Shown one piece after another: positions 1 to 6,916 of a stretch of 36,293 bases of DNA. The position numbers and the translations under genes were made by a program. The stretch covers positions 1-36,293 of the forward strand of contig JALGYA010000002.1 of the NCBI GenBank assembly GCA_029824475.1, read 5' to 3'. This stretch comes from Fimbriimonadia bacterium. Lineage in GTDB: Bacteria; Armatimonadota; Fimbriimonadia; Fimbriimonadales; Fimbriimonadaceae. Under the pieces are notes generated by a model that worked only from the letters and a program-made list of their open reading frames with translations, had not been told where the DNA came from and did not search any database. Positions within the stretch are counted from its first letter, which is position 1, and each line of letters opens with the position of its first letter.

Positions 1-2
1 GC

Positions 3-569
3 CACCAGCTGGACGTCGTGACATGGATGACGGGGCTCTATCCTCGCAGCGTCATCGGAGAAGGCGGAATCGACTTCTACCGCGATGGCCGTGAGGTCTA
101 CGACAATGTCTACTTGATCTACAACTACGAGCGCCCCGCTGTCGGCGGTGCCAAGCCGAAGGATGTCCGTGTGATGTACTCGTCGATTCAGACGAACGCG
201 TACTCCGCTGCCTCCGAACTGATCATGGGCACCAAGGGCACGCTGTTCCTCACGGAGGGCAAGGGAATGTTCTATCGAGAGGCCGCCTACCGTGACTCCA
301 ATGAATTGCCCGAGCAGGAAGGACTGCAGTTGGTGAAGTCCGGAAGGACTCTCAAGGTCTCCAATGACCCCTGGGCGCACCGGGGCGATGCGGTCGAGCT
401 GAACACCGAAGGCGACTCAACCAGGAATGAACTGGTGCTCTTCATTGACAGTGTCCGGCGGAACGACCCCGAGACGGTCTGTACGGTCAGAACAGGCATG
501 ATCAACACGGCTTCAGCGATGATCGGGCACCATGCCATGCGCGAAGGAAAGCGGATTCTCAACATTTAG
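3..569 (+). CDS. Gfo/Idh/MocA-family oxidoreductase, C-terminal part
   Basis: The reading frame is open from base 3, so the true start lies before the window and about 188 residues of the C-terminal half remain. It begins with HQLDVVTWMTG, which matches the conserved His/Asp helix after the Rossmann domain of Gfo/Idh/MocA proteins; a similar segment (HLVDWVLG) occurs in the second family member at 1422-2417. The rest fits the alpha/beta substrate-binding domain, ending in the usual helix with the residues MREGKRI. These enzymes are NAD(P)-dependent dehydrogenases, often on sugars or inositols; the substrate here cannot be told. The GTG at 18 is not the start, because the similarity continues upstream of it. 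A strong terminator follows 24 nt after the stop. Confidence 0.85.
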   Translation, partial: HQLDVVTWMTGLYPRSVIGEGGIDFYRDGREVYDNVYLIYNYERPAVGGAKPKDVRVMYSSIQTNAYSAASELIMGTKGTLFLTEGKGMFYREAAYRDSNELPEQEGLQLVKSGRTLKVSNDPWAHRGDAVELNTEGDSTRNELVLFIDSVRRNDPETVCTVRTGMINTASAMIGHHAMREGKRILNI

Positions 570-592
570 CTCCGCTTATTCCAATGGATCAG

Positions 593-626
593 CGGCCCTC
601 TGCCAAACCTGGCAGAGGGCCGTTTC
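593..626 (+). terminator. Rho-independent terminator after the oxidoreductase gene
   Basis: A perfect GC-rich stem is formed by CGGCCCTCTGCC (593-604) and GGCAGAGGGCCG (611-622) with a 6-nt loop, followed by TTTC. It lies just after the stop codon at 569. The T-run is short, but the stem is strong. Confidence 0.85.
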
Positions 627-798
627 TATGCCAAATCACCGAAATTTCAACAAAGATTGAACGTCTGAGGGTTGAGAGAGCACCTAACTTACGCAGGTGC
701 GGTTGCCAGATGGAGAATCTGTTCTCCGGAACATGTGTCCCGGGAGGTCCTAGAGGCAGCGGAACCTGAGGGCAAGTTCGAGTGTTTATGGGGAACAA

Positions 799-827
799 GG
801 TGGCCAAGCGCCACCAAATCACAGGAG
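799..827 (+). promoter_or_regulatory. Small hairpin and Shine-Dalgarno site of the sigma factor gene
   Basis: GGTGGC (799-804) and GCCACC (810-815) can form a 6-bp hairpin with a 5-nt loop. AGGAG (823-827) follows, 10 nt before the ATG at 838. This is one of the few genes in the window with a clear Shine-Dalgarno site. The hairpin could affect access to the site, but that is only inference. The rest of the 570-837 gap holds the terminator at 593 and a second small stem, GCACCT/AGGTGC, at 680-700. I see no convincing promoter in it. Confidence 0.45.
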
Positions 828-837
828 AAAAAGAGAA

Positions 838-1425
838 ATGCAGGCTGAACTGAATGTCAAAGATCTGAACCGCTTTAACAAGCTGATGAACAATTCGTAC
901 AAGAAAGTCTTCAGCCTTGCGTATCGTCTATCGGGGAGCAGGGCAGATGCGGAAGATTTGACGCAGGAAGCTTTTTACAGAGCCTACCGAGGCTTTGACA
1001 CCTACCAGGGAGACAGACCATTCGAGAACTGGATCTTCCGGATCGTGACCCGTCTCTACTTGGACTTGAGACGACGAGCCGGACGCAGGGTGAAGGCGAT
1101 GTCTTTCGACGCCCCGATCCGACCGGACGGTGCAGACGACTCGGTTAGATTCGAGGTCGCTGACGACAGGCCGAACCCGGAGCAGGTGCTCATGAATGGC
1201 AATGTCTCGGAAGAGATGGAGGAGTCGCTAAACCGGCTCACCGCCGAGCAGCGAGAGCTCGTGTTGATGGCAGACGTCGAGAGGATGCCCTACGCCGAGA
1301 TCGCCGAGAAGCTGGATGCACCAGTTGGAACCGTGAGGTCACGGCTTCACAGGGCTCATAAGCAGCTCAGGGCGCACCTTGAGTCGCTTCAGGGCCAGCA
1401 GCTAAACCTCTGTCCTAACTGCTAA
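838..1425 (+). CDS. RNA polymerase sigma factor, ECF (sigma-70 family)
   Basis: 195 residues, normal for an extracytoplasmic-function sigma factor. Region 2 spans about residues 15-85, with the typical A-D-A-E-D-L-T-Q-E-A-F motif near 36-46 and a -10-binding helix around ENWIFRIVTRLYLD. Region 4 spans about 130-182, with the helix-turn-helix PYAEIAEKLDAPVGTVRSRL followed by HRAHKQLRAHL. The protein ends in a short CPNC tail. It would direct core RNA polymerase to a specific regulon. No anti-sigma gene lies beside it: the upstream neighbour is an oxidoreductase and the downstream gene is convergent and overlaps it by 4 nt. The start is fixed by AGGAG 10 nt upstream. Its targets are unknown. 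Confidence 0.93.
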   Translation: MQAELNVKDLNRFNKLMNNSYKKVFSLAYRLSGSRADAEDLTQEAFYRAYRGFDTYQGDRPFENWIFRIVTRLYLDLRRRAGRRVKAMSFDAPIRPDGADDSVRFEVADDRPNPEQVLMNGNVSEEMEESLNRLTAEQRELVLMADVERMPYAEIAEKLDAPVGTVRSRLHRAHKQLRAHLESLQGQQLNLCPNC

Positions 1426-2417
1426 ATCTGGATCGTTTTGCCGGTCTTGGCTGACTCTTCGGCTGCCTCTAAAATCGCGATAACGCGACGGGCATCCCGG
1501 GCTAAGACCGGCGGATCACACATCCCACGGATGTGCTTTGCCACGATCTTGTAGTACTCACCCCAGGTCGACTCCTTCGGCTCGATCGTCGATTCCACCA
1601 GCTCATCGCCTTCGGCAACTTTGAGGGTGATGTCCTCATCCCAGTCACATGTGATTCCGCCCTTCGTGCCGAGGATTCGCCACTTGGGCTTTGTAATGCT
1701 GACGAGCTGTCCAACCTGGATGTCCGCCGAGGCTCCACTCTCGAACCGGATCACTACTTGGCCTTGATCTTCATTTGTGACCCCTTTCCAATGCCCGGAC
1801 CAAAGCGCGCCCTGGACGCCTTTGATGTCTGACTTTTCGAGGCCGAGAACCCAGTCCACTAGGTGCGCGCCCCAGTCGAACATGACGCCGCCGCTGATCT
1901 CTTTGTCTGATCGCCACCAGTCTTGGGGCTGGCCGTAGCTTCCGATTGCTGCCTCGATGTGGACGATGTCGCCGATAGTGCCAGCCTCGACGATCTCTTT
2001 GATCGACATGTAGTCGCCGTCCCAGCGGCGGCTGTGGAAGACGCTGAGCATCATGCTGGTCCGCTCCGCGGCGTAAATCATTCTGTCGGCCTGCTCGGTG
2101 CTGAGACACATCGGCTTCTCGCTCACGACGTGTGTCCTCTTCTTTGAGCACTCGATGGCGACCTCGGCATGGATGTCGTGGGGAAGGATGACCGCGACAA
2201 GGTCAAGCTCGGCTGTATCGAGCATGTCGTGGTAGTCGAACCAGGTTTCGATTCCGGGATTCTCTTCGGTCGCTGCTTCGCAGCGAGCCGGGTCGATGTC
2301 GCACACGGCGACGAAGTTCATCCCCGCTTCGCGCATCCACTCCGCGTGGGCTTTGCCCATGTTGAATGCTCCGCCGTATCCGATCGCGCCGCACCGGATC
2401 TGTTTGCCACTGGCCAT
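1422..2417 (-). CDS. Gfo/Idh/MocA-family oxidoreductase
   Basis: 331 residues, full length for the family. The N-terminal Rossmann fold has the glycine-rich loop GAIGYGGAFNMGKAH (residues 10-24) and an acidic residue after strand 2 (VCDID). The family motif EKP is at 100-102. The C-terminal domain contains GGVMFDWGAHLVDWVLG, with the His expected near the active site. It probably oxidises or reduces a sugar-like substrate with NAD(P); which one is not visible. It lies 32 nt downstream of the amidase gene on the same strand, so the two may be co-transcribed, although TATAAC sits 8 nt before its ATG. Its 3' end overlaps the sigma factor gene, convergently, by 4 nt. Confidence 0.92.
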   Translation of the reverse strand: MASGKQIRCGAIGYGGAFNMGKAHAEWMREAGMNFVAVCDIDPARCEAATEENPGIETWFDYHDMLDTAELDLVAVILPHDIHAEVAIECSKKRTHVVSEKPMCLSTEQADRMIYAAERTSMMLSVFHSRRWDGDYMSIKEIVEAGTIGDIVHIEAAIGSYGQPQDWWRSDKEISGGVMFDWGAHLVDWVLGLEKSDIKGVQGALWSGHWKGVTNEDQGQVVIRFESGASADIQVGQLVSITKPKWRILGTKGGITCDWDEDITLKVAEGDELVESTIEPKESTWGEYYKIVAKHIRGMCDPPVLARDARRVIAILEAAEESAKTGKTIQI

Positions 2418-2449
2418 CGCTTGGCGTTATATCTGTTTTTTGCGGTGTT

Positions 2450-4120
2450 TTAGGAGCCGTCCGGGTCGAAGGCTTCGATTACATCCATATCTGGGCGTTT
2501 TCGATACTGACCGAGTGTGCCCTGCAAGTGGTGCCCAACTTTGCAGAGAGCGGGTTCGCCGTACAGTCTTCCAATCAGGGAGATGCCGCCTTTCTCTGCA
2601 GGCAGATAGAGCTGTGGATGCCCGGTGAGGTTTGTGCTGAGCAGAAGATGAGATCCCCTGTCTGGGGCAGCGATCACGTCGTAGTCCTTCAGCTGCTTCT
2701 CAAAGGTCGCCATCAGCATCGTTCTGGCCCTCAGGCTCTGAACATAGTCGACGGCCAGGTGGTAGCGCTGGGCCCGGAAGATGCCTGGCCAGGCTGACTT
2801 TTGAATCTTGTTGACGACACCGGTGCGCGTGATCTCCTCGAAGGCTGCGGAAGACTCTGTTGAGAGACCAGTAAGAAGCGAACCATCTGGGCCGTCGATC
2901 TCGACCGGATCGGCTTTGATGCCGGCGGCCTTTAGCTGTTCAGCAACCTTCTCGGAGCCCGCCAGATAGCCGACCTTCACTTTGTCATGACTGCGGGGAT
3001 CCAGGGCGTAGTTGCCGGGTGACTGATACCTTGGCCGACGCCAAAGTGTGCCTGGGTCGCGTCGATCTGCGCCTTCTAACGCGGCGAGCACGATCATGCA
3101 GTCCTTCGCGGTCCGGCAGATCGGCCCGACCTTATCCATCGTCCAGGAGAGGGCCATCGCGCCATGCCTGCTGATCGCGCCGTACGTTGGCCGCAGGCCG
3201 GTGACTCGGCAGCGATTTGAAGGGGAGATGATCGAGCCGAGCGTTTCGGTGCCGATGGTGAATGGCAGGAGCCCAGCAGCCATCGCACTCGCTGATCCAG
3301 CGGATGATCCGCTCGAGCCCTGTTTAGGATTCCAGGGATTACGAGTGCGTCCCTTGTGCCAGTGGTCGTTCATGGCGAGGGCACCGAGGCTGAGCTTCGC
3401 GCAGATGATCGCCCCGGCCTCGCGCAGATTCTCGACAACAGCAGCGTCGTAGTCAATCTTTCGGTCAACAAAGGGCTCCGCCCCCCACGTGGTGGGGTGA
3501 CCCTTGTATGCAAACAGGTCCTTGACACCGGTTGGGATGCCGTGCAGCGGGCCACGGTAGTTGCCGTCAGCGATCTCTCTGTCCGCTTTCTTAGCCTCAG
3601 CCATCGCCTCCTCTTCCAGAAGTGTGATGACGCAGAGCAGATGGGGGCCGTACTTCTTTAGCCGATCCAGGCAGATGCGGGTCAGGCGTTCTGACGTGAT
3701 CTTTCCGGTTCGTACGCCGACCGAAAGCTCGGCGACTGTCATGAACGCGATCTCTTCGTCGTTCCGATAGGTGTACTTGTCTTGGACGTACACTCCGTCC
3801 CAATCGTGATACGCTGCTGGCCGCCCGCTCGGCTGGAAGTGGACCGCAGGGGCCGCTTCGTAAGGGATCTCCATCTCTCGCAGGGTCTTGTATTCGCCCT
3901 GCATCTCCTTCACCGTGGAGAGCGCCGCCTTGCGCTCCTCATCGCTGAACGAGAGCCCTGCCAGCTTTTCGACCACGGCAAGGTCAGCTTCGGTGATTTC
4001 ACCTTCTTGCGCTGCCAAAGAAGACAGGTCGCCGGAGAACCCATCCGCCCAAGGCAGAAGCAGCCCCCCGCCCGCAGCTCCCAAGAATTCCTTTCTGGTC
4101 AGAGATGTGTCGAAGCCCAT
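2450..4120 (-). CDS. Amidase-signature enzyme with Tat-like signal
   Basis: 556 residues. The amidase-signature catalytic triad is visible: Lys200 in GVKDLF, cis-Ser272 in GSSGSSAGSA, and the nucleophile Ser296 in TLGSII, with the usual 24-residue spacing between the two serines. The enzyme should hydrolyse a carboxamide; the substrate is unknown. The N-terminus LTRKEFLGAAGGG (residues 7-19) resembles a Tat signal with Arg-Lys in place of Arg-Arg, so export is likely but not certain. Residues 41-85 form a helical segment resembling GatC, here fused ahead of the GatA-like domain. GatA itself is unlikely because of the signal and because no gatB or gatC is nearby. It is divergent from hisI. Confidence 0.88.
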   Translation of the reverse strand: MGFDTSLTRKEFLGAAGGGLLLPWADGFSGDLSSLAAQEGEITEADLAVVEKLAGLSFSDEERKAALSTVKEMQGEYKTLREMEIPYEAAPAVHFQPSGRPAAYHDWDGVYVQDKYTYRNDEEIAFMTVAELSVGVRTGKITSERLTRICLDRLKKYGPHLLCVITLLEEEAMAEAKKADREIADGNYRGPLHGIPTGVKDLFAYKGHPTTWGAEPFVDRKIDYDAAVVENLREAGAIICAKLSLGALAMNDHWHKGRTRNPWNPKQGSSGSSAGSASAMAAGLLPFTIGTETLGSIISPSNRCRVTGLRPTYGAISRHGAMALSWTMDKVGPICRTAKDCMIVLAALEGADRRDPGTLWRRPRYQSPGNYALDPRSHDKVKVGYLAGSEKVAEQLKAAGIKADPVEIDGPDGSLLTGLSTESSAAFEEITRTGVVNKIQKSAWPGIFRAQRYHLAVDYVQSLRARTMLMATFEKQLKDYDVIAAPDRGSHLLLSTNLTGHPQLYLPAEKGGISLIGRLYGEPALCKVGHHLQGTLGQYRKRPDMDVIEAFDPDGS

Positions 4121-4169
4121 ATGGCTCAGTCTGACACGGCAAACGGCCTTTTGAGGCGAATCTGTAACG

Positions 4170-4175
4170 TATCCT
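4170..4175 (+). promoter_or_regulatory. Predicted -10 element of hisI
   Basis: TATCCT lies 10 nt before the hisI ATG at 4186. The identical hexamer at the identical distance precedes the DUF1549/DUF1553 gene at 17033. I see no good -35 box. A transcript starting here would have almost no leader. Confidence 0.4.
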
Positions 4176-4185
4176 CCGACTTGTC

Positions 4186-4644
4186 ATGCCTGGCATCCCG
4201 GAATCGATTTTTGACAGCCGCGATCAACGCAAAGCAGTAGAGGAAGGCCTCGGCTTTGCCCCCAAATTCGGCGCGGATCGCCTGATCCCCGTTGTCGTCA
4301 CCGACCATCAATCCGGCCACCTCCTCATGCAGGCATTCATGAATAAAGAGGCGCTGCTGAAGACGATCGAGCTTGGCGAGGCCGTCTTCTTCTCCCGCAG
4401 CCGAAACGAGCTGTGGCACAAGGGCGCGACTAGCGGCCACACACAGAAGGTGATCGAAATGCGAACCGACTGCGACCAGGACTGCATCTGGCTGCGCGTC
4501 GAGCAGAGCGGCGCGGCCTGCCACGTCGGCTACACCTCGTGCTTCTACCGGTCGTATCCGGTGGGTGAGGCTTGGACAGAAGATGCGAAGCTCGTCATGG
4601 AAGAGGACGAGAAGGTCTTCGATCCGAACGAAGTTTACGGCTGA
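4186..4644 (+). CDS. hisI: Phosphoribosyl-AMP cyclohydrolase
   Basis: 152 residues. It catalyses the third step of histidine synthesis, opening the purine ring of phosphoribosyl-AMP. The metal-binding signature DCDQDC is at residues 95-100 (Asp95, Asp97 and Asp99 for Mg; Cys96 for Zn), and further zinc-ligand cysteines are at 112 and 119. [20 protein letters not shown] just before it is the family's most conserved segment. The HisE pyrophosphohydrolase domain found fused in some bacteria is absent. No other his gene is in the window, so histidine genes are scattered in this genome. The gene stands alone, ending in a strong terminator. Confidence 0.95.
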   Translation: MPGIPESIFDSRDQRKAVEEGLGFAPKFGADRLIPVVVTDHQSGHLLMQAFMNKEALLKTIELGEAVFFSRSRNELWHKGATSGHTQKVIEMRTDCDQDCIWLRVEQSGAACHVGYTSCFYRSYPVGEAWTEDAKLVMEEDEKVFDPNEVYG

Positions 4645-4654
4645 TCAGACACAA

Positions 4655-4688
4655 AAACGCCCGTGGCTCAGCTGAGTCACGGGCGTTT
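4655..4688. terminator. Bidirectional terminator between hisI and the rhuM-family gene
   Basis: AAACGCCCGTGGCTCA (4655-4670) pairs with TGAGTCACGGGCGTTT (4673-4688), with one G-T wobble. The A-run on the left and the T-run on the right let it work on both strands. It separates the convergent hisI and rhuM-family genes, whose stops lie within 11 nt on either side. Confidence 0.9.
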
Positions 4689-4692
4689 CTCG

Positions 4693-5697
4693 TTAAGGTT
4701 CTGGAGTGTCTTCATTGGATCCTGACTCGAGTTGCTTTGCAGATCGAATGGCCTCGTCGAAGTCCCGCTCAACTCTAGTTTGGGAGTTTGCGGTCAATGA
4801 CCGATACTTTTCGTATTCTAAAGTGGCCGTTTTCTCTGCCTGCTCTCGCGATGCTTTGCCTGCGTGATCCAAGATTCCCCGCTCAGATAGCCTGAGGAAA
4901 TCATCCAGCTTGGAGATCCAATCCGCCATGGACATGAGCTTTCTGCTCATCGCCTGGAGCTCGGCAAAATCTAGGTAGAGAGACACGATCAGATTGAGGG
5001 CCTCCAGCTCTTCCTTGGTCAGGTAGTTCTTGGCGATGACGACGTCCCTCTTTAGCGGCCTCCCACCAGGGAAGTTGGTCATGCCAACATCGGGCTTGTC
5101 GGCGTCCACACGCTCGACTACGATCTCTGCGGCCGTGTGTCCATGGGCGGCCCAGTGCATCTTGTTCTGGATCGTCGCGAAGAACCGTTTGGTCGGCTCA
5201 GCCTGAGGATCATAATCAGTGCTGGTGGCATAGATGTCCAGGACTTTTCTCCAGAAGACTTTCTCCGATGAGCGGATGTCACGGATACGCTGGAGCAGCT
5301 CTTCAAAGTACCGGCCGCTCTCACCCTCCCGGAATCGGTCATCGTTAAGGAGGAAACCCTTGACCAAGAACTCACGCAGCTGTTGCGTTGCCCAGATTCT
5401 GAACTGAGTGCCCCGGTTTGATTTGACTCTGTAGCCGACCGAAATGATGACATCTAGGTTGTAGAAGGCAACTGGCTTGTCAGACTTTGCAATATGCATT
5501 TTTTGCATATTGCTCTCTAGGATGAGTTCGCCATCTTCACCAATATTGCGCAGATGTCGAGCGATGACAGATTGATCCCGCTCGAAAAGCGTGGCCATCT
5601 GTGCTTGACTCAGCCAGACGGTCTCTTCGCCAGCCGGGACTTCCAGCCGCATCTGGCCGTCGTCCGACTGATAGATTAGGAACTCGGGCTCTCTCAT
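4693..5697 (-). CDS. RhuM-family protein (virulence RhuM)
   Basis: 334 residues, usual for the RhuM family first named from Salmonella pathogenicity island 3. Family hallmarks are present: an N-terminal region with WLSQAQMATLFERDQSVIARHL, which looks like a DNA-binding helix-turn-helix segment, then AFYNLDVIISVGYRVKS and GTQFRIWATQQLREF, and a C-terminal half with LTKEELEALNLIVSLYLDFAE. The molecular function is not established. Such genes are patchily distributed and often sit in islands, so this one may have been acquired horizontally, but no integrase, tRNA or direct repeat is visible around it. It is 81 nt downstream of nuoI on the same strand, with TAAAAC 7 nt before the ATG. An AT-rich perfect inverted repeat lies inside it at 5489-5513. 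Confidence 0.9.
   Translation of the reverse strand: MREPEFLIYQSDDGQMRLEVPAGEETVWLSQAQMATLFERDQSVIARHLRNIGEDGELILESNMQKMHIAKSDKPVAFYNLDVIISVGYRVKSNRGTQFRIWATQQLREFLVKGFLLNDDRFREGESGRYFEELLQRIRDIRSSEKVFWRKVLDIYATSTDYDPQAEPTKRFFATIQNKMHWAAHGHTAAEIVVERVDADKPDVGMTNFPGGRPLKRDVVIAKNYLTKEELEALNLIVSLYLDFAELQAMSRKLMSMADWISKLDDFLRLSERGILDHAGKASREQAEKTATLEYEKYRSLTANSQTRVERDFDEAIRSAKQLESGSNEDTPEP
5489..5513. repeat. Perfect 10-bp inverted repeat inside the rhuM-family gene
   Basis: GCAATATGCA (5489-5498) and TGCATATTGC (5504-5513) are exact reverse complements around a T5 spacer. It lies in codons for NMQKMHIA, so it may be a by-product of the coding sequence. Confidence 0.6.
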
Positions 5698-5778
5698 TGG
5701 AACAGTTTTACTCTGATCCCGGCGGACGGTGGACGTGAAACCACGGCACGCGGTTGCCTCAGGTGATAGCGTGCTGCG

Positions 5779-6234
5779 TTAGACCGTCTCTCGAACCGGT
5801 TCGAGCAGCATCTCTTTTGTGAAGATGAAGTCGTCCCGCTCGTAGTTGGCGAGCTCGAAGTCCTTCCGCAAAACGATTGCCCCAGTCGGGCAGGCGTCCG
5901 CGCAATAGCCGCAGAAGATGCAGCGCAGCATGTTGATCTCGTACCGGACAGCGTGCCGTTCACCCGGCGAGAGGCGGTTCTCTTCTGTGTTCTCGCCAGC
6001 GTCGACATAGATGCAGCGTGCCGGGCAGGCGCCAGCGCAGAGGGAGCAGCCGATGCATCGCTCAAGGCCGTCGTCGTGACGGGTCAAAACGTGTCGCCAG
6101 CGGGTGCGTTCGTACTGCTCTCGCCGCTCCAGCGGGTACTGGATCGTCACCTTTTTGCGGCCAAGCCGCTTTGCGGTGATGCTGAATCCTCCGAGGATCG
6201 GCTTGGCGACGTCAGCGAAGACCTCGAAGCTCAC
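5779..6234 (-). CDS. nuoI: NADH-quinone oxidoreductase subunit I
   Basis: 151 residues. This is the ferredoxin-like subunit of respiratory complex I that carries clusters N6a and N6b on the path to NuoB. The first 4Fe-4S motif is C60-x2-C63-x2-C66-x3-C70-P and the second is C105-x2-C108-x2-C111-x3-C115-P. The segment [15 protein letters not shown] resembles actinobacterial-type NuoI. It starts with GTG at 6234, overlapping the nuoB stop codon by 4 nt (GTGA), so translation is probably coupled. Only nuoB accompanies it; the subunits usually found between and after them (C, D, H, J and so on) are not in the window. Confidence 0.95.
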   Translation of the reverse strand: MSFEVFADVAKPILGGFSITAKRLGRKKVTIQYPLERREQYERTRWRHVLTRHDDGLERCIGCSLCAGACPARCIYVDAGENTEENRLSPGERHAVRYEINMLRCIFCGYCADACPTGAIVLRKDFELANYERDDFIFTKEMLLEPVRETV

Positions 6235-6827
6235 GAGCCGACCTCCTCAAGTTCACGCGCCTTCAATTCGATCAGTTTGAGCTGGCCGCGCTTGGCATCT
6301 CGGTGCTTGATCTTGGACTGCAGTTTAAGAATCGCGTACATCAGAGCATCTGGCGACGGCGGGCAGCCGGGGACATACACATCGACCGGCACGACCTGGT
6401 CGGCGCCCTGGATGATCGCGTAGTTGTTGTAGACGCCGCCCGAAGATGCGCAGGCACCCATGGAGATCACCCACTTTGGCTCGGGCATCTGGTCGTATAT
6501 CTGCCGCAGAACCGGGGCCATTTTTTTGCTCACGCGGCCAGCAATGATCATCACGTCGGCCTGGCGGGGGGTGGCCCTGAAAGCTTCTGAACCGAATCGA
6601 GCGAGGTCGAATCGTGCCGCGACGGTAGCGATCATCTCAATGGCGCAGCACGCGAGGCCAAAGGTGAGAGGCCACAGCGAGTGGGCTCGACCGGCGCCGG
6701 CAGCGCCTTCGATCCTCTCAAGCAGGCTCTCCTTGTTCGCAAGGACAACGCTGCCCGCCTTTTCAATGTCGCCGAACACGGGCGTGGCGCTGTCGTGCAG
6801 CACCAGGGTTTCGACTCTCTTCGGCAT
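6231..6827 (-). CDS. nuoB: NADH-quinone oxidoreductase subunit B
   Basis: 198 residues from the ATG at 6827. It holds the terminal N2 cluster of complex I that passes electrons to quinone. The four ligands are visible: the adjacent Cys60 and Cys61 in [10 protein letters not shown], Cys126 in MGACASSGG and Cys155 in [11 protein letters not shown]. The frame is open further upstream to 6950, but that extension would overlap mfd, has no family similarity and is rich in Arg and Ala, so I reject it. A TAGAAT box ends 7 nt before the ATG, which would place the transcription start at or next to the A of the start codon. It heads a two-gene unit with nuoI and is divergent from mfd, with 89 bp between the starts. 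Confidence 0.95.
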   Translation of the reverse strand: MPKRVETLVLHDSATPVFGDIEKAGSVVLANKESLLERIEGAAGAGRAHSLWPLTFGLACCAIEMIATVAARFDLARFGSEAFRATPRQADVMIIAGRVSKKMAPVLRQIYDQMPEPKWVISMGACASSGGVYNNYAIIQGADQVVPVDVYVPGCPPSPDALMYAILKLQSKIKHRDAKRGQLKLIELKARELEEVGS

Positions 6828-6834
6828 CGCGCTG

Positions 6835-6840
6835 ATTCTA
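6835..6840 (-). promoter_or_regulatory. Predicted -10 element of nuoB-nuoI
   Basis: On the minus strand TAGAAT ends 7 nt before the nuoB ATG (6827). This is the classic leaderless spacing. The same hexamer faces the other way before mfd at 6901-6906. Confidence 0.5.
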
Positions 6841-6900
6841 CTCGCTCTTGTCTGCCTGTGTGGACGAAACGGGGCGATGGGACCTGCTGCATTCCGGCGG

Positions 6901-6906
6901 TAGAAT
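6901..6906 (+). promoter_or_regulatory. Predicted -10 element of mfd
   Basis: TAGAAT lies 10 nt before the mfd ATG at 6917, leaving room for a leader of only a few bases. There is no Shine-Dalgarno site. No strong -35 is seen. Confidence 0.45.
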
Positions 6907-6916
6907 CGTGCGCTGA

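Noticed and set aside
584-769. A 61-codon open frame after the first gene
   Set aside because: It contains the terminator stem and has no ribosome site or family signal.
728-783. Two GGAAC motifs as possible ECF autoregulation promoters
   Set aside because: Neither has a matching -10 (CGTC or GTCTAA type) at the right distance.
4693-5697. rhuM-family gene as part of a toxin-antitoxin or restriction system
   Set aside because: No partner gene lies beside it; the neighbours are hisI (behind a terminator) and nuoI.
5746-5774. GCACGC/GCGTGC inverted repeat as a nuoI terminator
   Set aside because: The stem is only 6 bp, the loop is 17 nt and no T-run follows on the minus strand.
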